From contig DIWC01000053.1 in assembly GCA_002423425.1 (NCBI GenBank), positions 76,439-97,941 of the forward strand: a stretch of 21,503 nucleotides of DNA, in the 5' to 3' direction. Of the stretch, positions 14,332 through 21,503 are shown one piece after another. The notes under the pieces were generated by a model. The model was not told the DNA's origin, did no database searches, and saw nothing but the letters and a program-made list of their open reading frames with translations. Made by a program: the position numbers and the translations under genes. The DNA is from Peptococcaceae bacterium UBA6116 (GTDB lineage Bacteria; Bacillota; Desulfitobacteriia; Desulfitobacteriales; Syntrophobotulaceae). The stretch's first letter is position 1. Every line of letters begins with the position of its first letter.

Positions 14332-14407
14332 GATTTTTTAGAATCTAACAAATTTCTCATAGAGGCATCATTATGGTGAAATAATAAACTTACAAGGGGG
14401 AAGATTG

Positions 14408-14907
14408 ATGCCTGAAGAAAAAACATATGCAAAGTCAAAACTAATTTTGTACACCATTATGATCGGCGCTTTCATGTCCATGTTTGACAGCGGAGTTGTA
14501 AATGTCGGTCTGCCTGTGATAGCTTCCCAGTTTAAAGTGAATATAAACTCAGTACAATGGATTACTTCCATCTATCTCCTGGTAATGTCCGCACTGCTGC
14601 CCATACTGGGAACAGTGGCCGATAATTTCGGAAGGAGAAAAATTTACAACCTGGGCTTCTTTGTGATATCCGTTTTCACCTTGCTCTGCGGCTTTTCCGT
14701 AAACCTTCCCATGCTTATTGTCATGAGGATACTGCAGGCAATAGGCGGAGCAATGGTTATGGCTAACGGGATGGCTATCGCTACCGAGAATTATCCGCCC
14801 AATCAAAGGGGCAGAAATATAGGACTTCTGGCAACCACCATGGCAATCGGCAGTATTGCCGGTCCTCCTGCCGGCGGTCTGGCCATCGGATTATGGGGAT
14901 GGAGGAC
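14408..14907 (+). pseudogene. Truncated MFS drug/metalloid transporter (DHA2-like)
   Basis: The first 166 or so residues are a normal major-facilitator N-terminus: about five membrane segments, motif A GTVADNFGRRKIY, and GSIAGPPAGGLAIGLWGWRT near the end. Intact members have 12-14 segments and over 400 residues. Similarity stops at about 14905, where a different gene fragment starts in another frame; the open frame then ends at 14944 with unrelated residues. ATG 14408 with GGGGG upstream. The gene has lost its C-terminal two thirds by deletion. Confidence 0.8.
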
Positions 14908-15212
14908 AGTCGACGATGCTCGGTTGTGTCAGAGCAGCCAATGAAGTGGGATATGAAAAGGCTTCCTTACTCTGCCTAGCAAGTATTTCGGCAGGTCTTG
15001 CCAATATAACCAATGCAGCGAAAAGTGCCAAAGGTATTGTTGCCGTGGATGGCTGCCCGATGAACTGTGCTTTGAAAACCTTAAATAAAGCCGGGTTTGA
15101 GGTTGACAAGCACATTATTTTATCCAAAGATCTGCAGATATCGTAAAACTTTGATTTGAATTCTGAAACGGATATCACCAAAATATTCAATGCAGTAGAA
15201 AAAATATCATGA
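14908..15212 (+). pseudogene. Remnant of a DGC-family zinc-binding protein
   Basis: The frame from about 14908 encodes LGCVRAANEVGYEKASLLCL, ISAGLANITNAAKSAKG and AVDGCPMNCALKTLNKAGF, matching the DGC family (conserved DGCP and further cysteines). The N-terminal CSG motif is missing at the junction with the MFS fragment. An in-frame TAA at 15144-15146 cuts the end, yet the same frame continues with NFDLNSETDITKIFNAVEK to a TGA at 15210-15212, as the family would. Deletion plus a nonsense change make a pseudogene. DGC proteins occur in arsenic and selenium gene clusters. Confidence 0.72.
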
Positions 15213-15266
15213 AAGTCTATAACAAATAGTTACGAGAGGGGTCTTATTATCGATTTCAAGGAATTG

Positions 15267-15356
15267 ATGGAAAACATCATCCTAGACCGCTTGACAATCG
15301 GTAAGAAAGTTAAAAGTAATTCGTGTTGCTGTAATTTTGAACAGGGGGGATTATAA
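15267..15356 (+). CDS. Small peptide with a CCC motif (29 aa or slightly longer)
   Basis: MENIILDRLTIGKKVKSNSC followed by CCNFEQGGL, with three adjacent cysteines. ATG 15267 has AAGGA four bases upstream; a longer reading from ATT 15246 behind GAGGGG would add seven residues, IIDFKEL. Its stop TAA abuts the ATG of the ferredoxin-like gene (TAAATG), so translation may be coupled. I do not recognise it. The cysteine cluster fits its Cys-rich neighbours and could bind a soft metal. It could also be a remnant. Confidence 0.4.
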   Translation: MENIILDRLTIGKKVKSNSCCCNFEQGGL

Positions 15357-15635
15357 ATGTCAAATACATGGTATCCGGTATTAAATTATGAGGAATGTAC
15401 GGAATGCGGCTCTTGTTTCAATAAAAGTACGCACGGGGTTTACAAATTGGATGGGAACAGGCTGGTGGTTGTCTATCCCGAAGGCTGCGTACATGGTTGT
15501 CATGGCTGCGGAGAACTTTGCCCTGCATGTGCAATCGAATATGTTGGTGATACTAAACTTACAATCGGAATCGGCAAACCGCCCTCCTGTGATGGCAATT
15601 CAGGCTGCTGCGACAGTTCAAGCGGCTGTTGTTAG
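15357..15635 (+). CDS. Ferredoxin-like protein with Cys-rich tail
   Basis: A 92-residue protein with two cluster-type motifs: CTECGSC (14-20) and CVHGCHGCGELCPAC (44-58). It ends in CDGNSGCCDSSSGCC, two pairs of adjacent cysteines. The tail looks like a soft-metal or arsenite ligand, added to a redox protein. It lies between the arsR-like gene and the DUF2703 gene. The start ATG has GGGGGG about eight bases upstream. It is complete and shows no damage, unlike several neighbours. Confidence 0.8.
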   Translation: MSNTWYPVLNYEECTECGSCFNKSTHGVYKLDGNRLVVVYPEGCVHGCHGCGELCPACAIEYVGDTKLTIGIGKPPSCDGNSGCCDSSSGCC

Positions 15636-15711
15636 AAAACGAGGCATTATAACGCTTTGCGTCTTTATATATGAAAAGTCTAAAGACTATAAAATATAGG
15701 GAGTGGTAAGT

Positions 15712-16341
15712 ATGATGAACAAAACGAATAATCCCGGCTGTTGTTCTTGTGAACCGGGGTGCTGCGGCAGTAACCCGGAAGACGCTCTGAAAAATACTCA
15801 GGGAAACCCAACCGAAAATACTCCGGACAATACCGGTGATCAGCGGCTGATTGTTATTGACTTTTTATACCTGGATTTGAGTGTTTGCACGCGCTGCCAG
15901 GGGACGGATTCAAGGCTTGACGAAGCTTTGGCGGAAGTCGCCCATGTCCTAGAAGCGACAGGGGTTAAAGTAGTCTTGAATAAAATCAATGTTGACAGTG
16001 AGGAATTAGCCGTAAAGCATAAATTTATCAGTTCGCCCACCATTCGCATCAACAGACAGGATATTCAATTGGAGGTTAAAGAAAACCTTTGCGAGTCCTG
16101 TGGGGATTTATGCGGCGATCAGGTGGATTGCCGTGTTTGGGTCTATCAGGGAAAGGAATATTCCGTACCGCCGAAAGCGATGATCATTGAAGCAATCCTC
16201 AAAGAAGTATATGGAGGAAATCAGGGAAGCGATGTCACCGAACAGGAGTATGTCCTGCCTGAAAATCTGAAACAGTTTTATGCAGCCATGAAAAGCAAGG
16301 ACCAGGCTGGACCTGAAAAAACTATCTTGTCACTTAAATAA
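15712..16341 (+). CDS. DUF2703-family thioredoxin-fold protein
   Basis: A 209-residue protein. The N-terminus holds two Cys clusters (CCSCEPGCCG, residues 10-19), then a low-complexity Asn/Thr/Pro linker, then a thioredoxin-like domain with LDLSVCTRCQGTDSRL (CxxC at 59-62), SSPTIRI (the cis-Pro region), and CESCGDLCG later. DUF2703 proteins are found in arsenic-linked gene sets; the reaction is not established. ATG 15712 follows AGGGAG by eight bases; an in-frame GTG at 15703 overlaps that site. The C-terminal 35 residues are charged and likely disordered. Confidence 0.8.
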   Translation: MMNKTNNPGCCSCEPGCCGSNPEDALKNTQGNPTENTPDNTGDQRLIVIDFLYLDLSVCTRCQGTDSRLDEALAEVAHVLEATGVKVVLNKINVDSEELAVKHKFISSPTIRINRQDIQLEVKENLCESCGDLCGDQVDCRVWVYQGKEYSVPPKAMIIEAILKEVYGGNQGSDVTEQEYVLPENLKQFYAAMKSKDQAGPEKTILSLK

Positions 16342-16426
16342 GGAGAAACATGCTTTGCTGCGTATCCATTGATACAGGTAAGGAGAGAAATGCCATTCAT
16401 TGTATTAGCAAGCGGGGAGATTTGTC

Positions 16427-16550
16427 ATGTCTGAGTTAAACCTTAAGGTGTTGGAATCCCATAGCACGGATCCGTGGCAAAACCTGGCGATGGAAGAGTG
16501 TTTGCTGAACACCATGACTTCGCATCAAATCCTTCGCCTGCAGCCCATAT
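16427..16550 (+). pseudogene. lplA: N-terminal fragment of lipoate-protein ligase A
   Basis: LKVLESHSTDPWQNLAMEEC and the following LLNTMTSHQILRLQ match the first 35-40 residues of lipoate-protein ligase A. After that the open frame runs into DNA that encodes an arsenite permease in another frame. ATG with GGGGAG upstream. About 90% of the ligase is gone. Confidence 0.7.
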
Positions 16551-16559
16551 ACAACGAAG

Positions 16560-16784
16560 ACTTGCAAAAACGAACAAATCATCAACAATCCGGGAGATGT
16601 CGTTCGCATTGCGATACCGCTTTTAATTTATTTTGCGGTTATGTTTTTCTTCAGCTTTTTTATGTCCTATCGGGGGGGCTTTCGCTACGATCAAACTGTA
16701 ACTTTGGCTTTTACGGCGGCGAGCAACAACTTTGAATTGGCGATTGCCGTGGCTGTCGCGGTATTTGGGATTGCTTCCGATTAA
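16560..16784 (+). pseudogene. acr3: Internal fragment of an Acr3 arsenite permease
   Basis: From about 16566 the frame reads KNEQIINNPGDVVRIAIPLL, then IYFAVMFFFSFFMSYRGGF and TLAFTAASNNFELAIAVAVA, ending GIASD and a TAA. This is the conserved late part of Acr3 arsenite exporters (TLAFTAAxNNFELAIAVA). Neither the start nor the last membrane segments are present. It joins the lipoate ligase fragment directly. With arsR, ferredoxin and DUF2703 it identifies the damaged operon as arsenic-related. Confidence 0.85.
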
Positions 16785-16847
16785 CGACAAAGACTGTTTA
16801 ATTGTGATATACTTTATTTTGATTGCAATAAAAAGGACGGTAAAGAA

Positions 16848-18464
16848 ATGATCAGTACGGCAGGAATATCTCTCAGGTACGGTGGACGCGTTTTATTTGA
16901 AAATGTAAATATCAAATTTACACCCGGAAACTGTTATGGTTTGATTGGGGCTAATGGTTCGGGTAAATCAACTTTTTTAAATATTCTCTCGGGTGAGATT
17001 GACGCCAATAAAGGAGAGGTTATCATCGACCCCGGCGAAAGATTAGCGGTTTTAAAGCAAAACCACTTTGAATTCGATGAATATGAGGTCCTCAAGACGG
17101 TAATTATAGGTCATAAAAGGCTTTGTGAGGTTATGGATGAGAAAGAGATCCTTTATGCCAAAGCCGATTTTTCCGAGGCGGATGGCATGAAAATTGCCGA
17201 ACTGGAAGCTGAGTTTGCCGAAATGAACGGTTGGGAGGCTGAGTCGGAGGCCGCGACCTTGCTCAATGGACTCGGAATCGGCGAAGAATATCACACTAAG
17301 AAGATGAAGGATATTGATGGCAATGAGAAGATCAGGGTACTTCTGGCCCAGGCCCTTTTCGGAAATCCCGACATTCTTCTGCTGGATGAACCTACCAACC
17401 ATTTGGATATAGCCTCGATTACCTGGCTGGAAAACTTTTTATTCAACTTTGACAACACAGTTATCGTCGTCTCTCACGACAGGCACTTTTTAAATAAAGT
17501 ATGCACTCATATTGCGGATATTGATTTTGGCAAAATACAGCTTTATGTGGGCAACTACGATTTCTGGTACGAGTCCAGCCAGCTGGCGCTGAAACAGATG
17601 AGGGACGCTAATGAGAAGACCGAGGCCAAAAAAAAGGAGCTTCAGGAATTCATCCAGCGCTTCAGCGCCAACGCGTCCAAATCCAAGCAGGCAACCTCCC
17701 GTAAAAAACTCTTGGAGAAGCTTACCTTGGAAGATATCAGGCCCTCCTCCCGCAAATACCCGTTCGTTGATTTCAAGCCTGATAGAGAGGCTGGAAATGA
17801 CCTTTTGATGGTCAACGGCATCAGCAAGGAAATTGAAGGGGAAAAAGTACTGCCGGCCGTCAGCTTTATTGTCAATAAAGGTGATAAGATTGCCTTAGTT
17901 GGTCCCGATGGCCTGGCCAAAACTACTTTGTTTAGGATATTGGTGGAAGAATTGCAGGCAGACAGCGGCGATTTCAAATGGGGTGTAACCACGTCCCAGT
18001 CTTATTTCCCCAGGGAAAATTCCCAGTACTTTGAGGGAGTTCACTTAAGTCTTGTGGATTGGCTCAGGCAATATTCCAGTGATCAGACTGAAACCTTCCT
18101 TAGGGGCTGGCTCGGCAGAATGCTCTTCTCGGGTGAAGAAGCTCTCAAGGAGGCTTGTGTTCTTTCCGGAGGTGAAAAGGTACGCTGCCTGCTTGCGAAA
18201 ATGATGCTCTCGGGCGCTAATGTGCTGCTGTTTGACGAGCCTACCAACCACCTTGATCTGGAGTCTATTACGGCCTTAAATAATGGGCTGATTAATTATA
18301 AAGGGACGATTTTGTTTGTGTCCCATGACCGCCAGTTTGTGCAAACAGTGGCCAACAGAATTATTGAAATCACGCCCAACGGACTCATTGACAGGCAGAT
18401 GACGTATGATGAATATCTGGAAAGCGAAGATATCCAGGCCCTGCGTAATGAGATGTATCGTTAA
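16848..18464 (+). CDS. ABC-F ATPase (YbiT/YkpA type)
   Basis: A 538-residue soluble protein with two ATPase domains, acting on ribosomes by family knowledge. The first site has GANGSGKST (34-42) and LLLDEPTNHLD, but a degenerate signature DGNEKIRVLLAQ in place of LSGGE. The second has a changed P-loop GPDGLAKTT (near 352-360), a normal signature VLSGGEKVR and LLFDEPTNHLD. The linker between domains is charged and helical. No membrane part. ATG start after AAGGACGG. It is followed 15 bases later by a second ABC-F gene. Confidence 0.9.
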   Translation: MISTAGISLRYGGRVLFENVNIKFTPGNCYGLIGANGSGKSTFLNILSGEIDANKGEVIIDPGERLAVLKQNHFEFDEYEVLKTVIIGHKRLCEVMDEKEILYAKADFSEADGMKIAELEAEFAEMNGWEAESEAATLLNGLGIGEEYHTKKMKDIDGNEKIRVLLAQALFGNPDILLLDEPTNHLDIASITWLENFLFNFDNTVIVVSHDRHFLNKVCTHIADIDFGKIQLYVGNYDFWYESSQLALKQMRDANEKTEAKKKELQEFIQRFSANASKSKQATSRKKLLEKLTLEDIRPSSRKYPFVDFKPDREAGNDLLMVNGISKEIEGEKVLPAVSFIVNKGDKIALVGPDGLAKTTLFRILVEELQADSGDFKWGVTTSQSYFPRENSQYFEGVHLSLVDWLRQYSSDQTETFLRGWLGRMLFSGEEALKEACVLSGGEKVRCLLAKMMLSGANVLLFDEPTNHLDLESITALNNGLINYKGTILFVSHDRQFVQTVANRIIEITPNGLIDRQMTYDEYLESEDIQALRNEMYR

Positions 18465-18479
18465 AAAGGATTAGAGTGT

Positions 18480-20375
18480 ATGAATATTTTAGCAGCAGAG
18501 AAAATATCTAAAAGCTACAGTGAAAAAATATTGTTCAATGAAATATCGATCGGTATCCATGAGGGAGAAAAGATTGGTCTGATCGGCATCAACGGAACAG
18601 GGAAATCTACCTTACTTAATGTGATTGCGGGACTGGAAACCCCGGATACCGGAAAGGTCATCTGCGGAAGCAGCGTAAAAATAGAATATCTACCGCAAAA
18701 TCCTCACTTTGAGAATGGAACCACTATTCTGGAGCAGGTCTATAAGGGAAGCTCGCCTGTTATGAAAATTCTCAGGGAATATGAAGATTCGCTGCAAAAG
18801 GTAAGTGATAATCCGGGAGACAGCCGGTTGGAACAAGAGCTGATTTCTTTAACTCAAAGAATGGATAGCCTGGAGGTCTGGTCACTTGAAATCGAAGCCA
18901 AAAGCATTCTGACCAGGCTTGGAATATCCGATTTTCAGGCAGACGTGGCTAAATTATCCGGAGGGCAGAGAAAAAGGGTCGCCCTGGCCGGCGTCTTGAT
19001 AACCCCAGCCGATCTATTGATCCTTGATGAGCCTACCAACCACATTGACAACGATACGGTTGACTGGCTGGAGAATTACCTTAATAAGAGAAAAGGCGCC
19101 TTGCTGATGGTAACACATGACAGGTACTTTTTAGACAGAGTGGCCAACAGGATGATAGAACTCGATGGGGGAAAACTCTACAGCTATCAGTCCAACTATT
19201 CGAAGTATCTGGAAATGAAGGCGGAAAGAGAGGATATTGCTGAAGCTTCCGAAAGAAAACGTCAGGGACTTATACGCAGTGAACTGGAGTGGATCCGCAA
19301 AGGAGCAAAGGCCCGTACTACCAAACAGAAGGCAAGGATAGAAAGGTTTGAAAAGCTTACCCAACAGCAGATGCCCGCGAATAATGAAAACATGGAAATA
19401 CAGGTGAGTTTCTCCCGTCTGGGCAGAAAGATAATTGAGCTGGAAAATGTCAGCAAAAGATTCCCTTGTGGCGAAGTCATCAAGAATTTCAGTTATACCC
19501 TGCTGCGGGATGACAGGCTTGGAATCATCGGACTCAACGGCAGCGGAAAATCAACTTTGCTGAAAATTGCGGCGGGATTATTAAAACCGGATGCCGGTAA
19601 TGTTACAATTGGAGAAACAGTAAAAATAGGCTTCTTTTCTCAGGAAAACGACGACTTGAATGAGAGTTTGAGGGTGATAGAGTATATCAGGGGGAAAGCG
19701 GAATTTTTAACCACCGGGGATGGAACCATAAGCGCTTCTCAGATGCTGGAAAGATTTCTTTTTCCCCCAAGAGTGCAGTGGATCCCGGTCTCCAAGCTGT
19801 CGGGAGGAGAAAAAAGACGGTTGTATCTTCTGGGCATATTAATGGGAGCCCCCAATGTATTAATGCTGGATGAGCCTACCAATGATCTTGATATTCAAAC
19901 GCTGACTATTCTGGAGAGCTATCTGGACGAATTTCCCGGAGCGGTTATTGTCGTATCTCATGACCGGTTTTTTCTGGACAGAGTGGCCGAAGGGATATTT
20001 TCCTTAGACGGAAGGGGCTCAATCCGGAAATACGCGGGTAACTATAGCGATTACAGTCAATTTGTTCAGCAGTCTGTGCACTTGCCGGAAAGCGGCGTTT
20101 TGAAAGCGACAGAAAATAATAAGGACAGACCCCTTAAGTTTACATATAAAGAGGAAAAAGAATTCGAGCAGATTGATGGTATCATTGCCTGTCTGGAAAA
20201 GGATATTCAGCAAGCAGCTGTTCAGATGAATGAAGCCGCGAGCGATTATCAAAAACTTCAGCCGCTTACAGCAGAAAAGCAAAGGCTTGAAAAACTGCTG
20301 GATGGCGCTATTGAGCGCTGGAGCTATTTGAATGAACTGGCGGAAGAAATTGAAGCAGCTAAAAATAGAGAGTAA
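18480..20375 (+). CDS. uup: ABC-F ATPase, Uup-type with C-terminal coiled coil
   Basis: A 631-residue ABC-F protein. Domain 1: GINGTGKST (36-44), KLSGGQRKR, LLILDEPTNHID. A linker with SELEWIRKGAKARTTKQKAR, a hallmark of the Uup group. Domain 2: GLNGSGKST near 355, KLSGGEKRR, LMLDEPTNDLD. The last 85 residues (from about EEKEFEQIDGI) form a charged coiled coil, as in Uup, which binds branched DNA or ribosomes. All key ATPase motifs are intact, in contrast to the preceding paralogue. ATG with AAAGGA upstream. Confidence 0.9.
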   Translation: MNILAAEKISKSYSEKILFNEISIGIHEGEKIGLIGINGTGKSTLLNVIAGLETPDTGKVICGSSVKIEYLPQNPHFENGTTILEQVYKGSSPVMKILREYEDSLQKVSDNPGDSRLEQELISLTQRMDSLEVWSLEIEAKSILTRLGISDFQADVAKLSGGQRKRVALAGVLITPADLLILDEPTNHIDNDTVDWLENYLNKRKGALLMVTHDRYFLDRVANRMIELDGGKLYSYQSNYSKYLEMKAEREDIAEASERKRQGLIRSELEWIRKGAKARTTKQKARIERFEKLTQQQMPANNENMEIQVSFSRLGRKIIELENVSKRFPCGEVIKNFSYTLLRDDRLGIIGLNGSGKSTLLKIAAGLLKPDAGNVTIGETVKIGFFSQENDDLNESLRVIEYIRGKAEFLTTGDGTISASQMLERFLFPPRVQWIPVSKLSGGEKRRLYLLGILMGAPNVLMLDEPTNDLDIQTLTILESYLDEFPGAVIVVSHDRFFLDRVAEGIFSLDGRGSIRKYAGNYSDYSQFVQQSVHLPESGVLKATENNKDRPLKFTYKEEKEFEQIDGIIACLEKDIQQAAVQMNEAASDYQKLQPLTAEKQRLEKLLDGAIERWSYLNELAEEIEAAKNRE

Positions 20376-20399
20376 AATACTGATTTAGGGAGAGTGCTT

Positions 20400-21047
20400 A
20401 TGGAATTGGCAGAGTTAATAATTCATATTGCTGAACTTATCGGGACGATAGCTTTTGCTGTTTCAGGAGTAATCGTTGCCATTGAAAAACAGCTTGACTT
20501 TTTCGGAGCAATGGTATTGGGCGTAACCACAGCAGTTGGCGGCGGAGCTTTGCGGGATGTTCTGCTTGGAATTACTCCGCCAACGATGTTTCAAAATTAT
20601 GTGGTAGTTGCAGTGGCCGTTGCCACATCAGGCCTTGTATTTATGATTGAATATTCCAGCAGAGGGTTGCTTAATAAACAAAAAAATAATTATTTGCAAG
20701 TTATTAATATTTTTGATGCTGTTGGATTGGGCGTCTTTACAGTTATAGGCGTAAATACAGCCATAATGAATAGTTATAGCGATAATTGGTTTTTAGCAAT
20801 TTTTATAGGTACGATAACAGGTATCGGCGGCGGTGTGTTAAGAGATGTGTTGGCCGGACGAATTCCTCTGGTGCTGTACAAAGAAGTTTATGCCTTAGCG
20901 GCAATTTCAGGTGCTGCTCTTTTTTACATTCTGCATCAAACCGGGTTAAATTTAACTTTGGCCATGTTATTTGGGGCATCAGCGGTTATGCTTATTCGTT
21001 TGCTTGCAATTTACTTTAAATGGAGCCTTCCGAAGGTTCCTCAATAG
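20400..21047 (+). CDS. TRIC/YicG-family membrane protein (UPF0126)
   Basis: A 215-residue polytopic protein with about seven membrane segments. It contains two copies of the family repeat signature: AVGGGALRDVLLG and GIGGGVLRDVLAG, each in a half of the protein (internal duplication). Bacterial members form trimeric cation channels or serve as small-molecule transporters. ATG 20400 follows AGGGAGAG; an in-frame GTG at 20394 overlaps that site. It is 24 bases behind the uup-like gene. Confidence 0.9.
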   Translation: MELAELIIHIAELIGTIAFAVSGVIVAIEKQLDFFGAMVLGVTTAVGGGALRDVLLGITPPTMFQNYVVVAVAVATSGLVFMIEYSSRGLLNKQKNNYLQVINIFDAVGLGVFTVIGVNTAIMNSYSDNWFLAIFIGTITGIGGGVLRDVLAGRIPLVLYKEVYALAAISGAALFYILHQTGLNLTLAMLFGASAVMLIRLLAIYFKWSLPKVPQ

Positions 21048-21065
21048 ATGTTCTCCGTTCCTGTA

Positions 21066-21094
21066 TTGTAATATTCTGGCAATCATATTATACT
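21066..21094 (+). promoter_or_regulatory. Promoter before the NYN-domain gene
   Basis: TTGTAA (21066-21071) and TATACT (21089-21094) with a 17-base gap, 61 bases before the next start codon. Matches to consensus are 4/6 and 5/6. Confidence 0.5.
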
Positions 21095-21154
21095 GATATT
21101 TATTAGTTTGTAGATCATTTTATTGTTTATGAGTATAAAAGAAGGGGATACCTT

Positions 21155-21503
21155 ATGGAAAATGATAAGAAGATAGCGGTTTTAATTGACGCTGATAATG
21201 TATCAGATAAATATATCAAATATATATTTGATGAGATTTCCAACCACGGTACACCCACCTATAAGAGAATTTACGGAGATTGGACAAAGCCGTACCTGGC
21301 ATCATGGAAAGCGGTGCTGCTTAATTACTCTATTACTCCGATTCAACAATATAGTTATACTACTGGTAAGAACGCAACAGATGCCGCATTGATCATTGAT
21401 GCGATGGATATCCTCTATTCGAAAAGTGTAGATGGCTTTTGTATTGTTTCGAGCGATAGCGATTTTACTAAGCTTGCGGCCCGTTTAAGAGAAGCCGGAA
21501 TGT
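21155..21503 (+). CDS. NYN-domain (LabA/DUF88-like) protein, 3' end outside window
   Basis: The first 116 residues of a NYN-domain protein, a PIN-like fold usually linked to RNA cleavage. VLIDADNVSDKY near residue 9 and a later IVSSDSDFTKLAARLREAG supply the conserved acidic residues; DAALIIDAMD is between. The reading frame is still open at the window edge, so the C-terminal part, often an OST-HTH domain, is not visible. ATG start behind GAAGGGG. Confidence 0.88.
   Translation, partial: MENDKKIAVLIDADNVSDKYIKYIFDEISNHGTPTYKRIYGDWTKPYLASWKAVLLNYSITPIQQYSYTTGKNATDAALIIDAMDILYSKSVDGFCIVSSDSDFTKLAARLREAGM

Noticed and set aside
14408..14944. Complete small MFS-like protein of about 179 residues
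   Set aside because: Family similarity stops near 14905, and the last residues are a different gene read in the wrong frame.
15661..15687. Hairpin GTCTTTA / TAAAGAC before the DUF2703 gene
   Set aside because: It is 7 bp with a 13-base loop in AT-rich DNA and no T run follows; chance is likely.
16350..16439. Possible 29-residue peptide (MLCCVSIDTGK...) behind AGGAG
   Set aside because: The ribosome binding site is good, but the peptide matches nothing I know, overlaps the lipoate ligase start and lies in a zone of gene debris.
16427..16735. Novel 102-residue fusion protein
   Set aside because: The first part is a lipoate ligase start; the rest is Acr3 DNA read out of frame. The true Acr3 frame is visible in the same DNA.

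Overview
The window looks like a chromosome segment of a low-to-moderate GC, Gram-positive anaerobe of the Clostridia. A Peptococcaceae/Desulfitobacterium-like relative is my guess from protein style, not a database result. Supporting signs are strong AGGAG-type ribosome binding sites, frequent TTG and GTG starts, radical-SAM and ferredoxin proteins, a DUF362 iron-sulfur protein and arsenic genes. Every gene I can support is on the + strand.

Region 1 (about 1-6955) is a ribosomally made peptide (RiPP) cluster. Three short precursor genes at 83, 3358 and 3580 share an N-terminal leader of the form MKxYxKPxFxYVxLxxEE, followed by unrelated cores. Around them lie two paralogous HPr-kinase-like proteins, a VanZ-family membrane protein, a PqqD-like peptide-recognition protein, a radical SAM/SPASM maturase, an S26-type peptidase and an ABC exporter without a peptidase domain. 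Each precursor block ends in a terminator-like hairpin before the downstream kinase gene. The likely order is leader recognition by the PqqD-like protein, core modification by the radical SAM enzyme, possible phosphorylation by the kinases, leader removal by the S26 peptidase, and export. The lasso cyclase and transglutaminase-type protease are absent, so this is not a lasso peptide cluster. The final product cannot be named from sequence.

Region 2 (about 7022-11546) is mostly housekeeping: galU, an internally deleted YbjQ-family pseudogene, a small membrane protein, a DUF362/ferredoxin protein, gltX, four copies of a 13-bp direct repeat, tRNA-Glu(CTC) and a terminator.

Region 3 (about 11600-13915) holds a short FeFe-hydrogenase-like protein that keeps four H-cluster-type cysteines, a ThiS/MoaD-like sulfur carrier ending in Gly-Gly-Gly, and a ThiF/MoeB-like activating enzyme. 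A remnant of a cysteine desulfurase lies between the last two, and a detached piece of the ThiF C-terminus follows. The promoter carries an inverted repeat whose left arm and spacing recur in front of the arsR-like gene at 13996, which suggests shared metalloregulation.

Region 4 (about 13930-16784) is a decayed arsenic-type operon. Intact parts are an ArsR repressor, a cysteine-tailed ferredoxin and a DUF2703 thioredoxin-fold protein. Broken parts are an MFS transporter, a DGC-family protein, a lipoate ligase and an Acr3 arsenite permease. Several long open frames here are accidental junctions of two genes.

Region 5 (16848-21503) has two ABC-F ATPases in tandem, a TRIC/YicG-like membrane protein and the start of a NYN-domain protein cut by the window edge.
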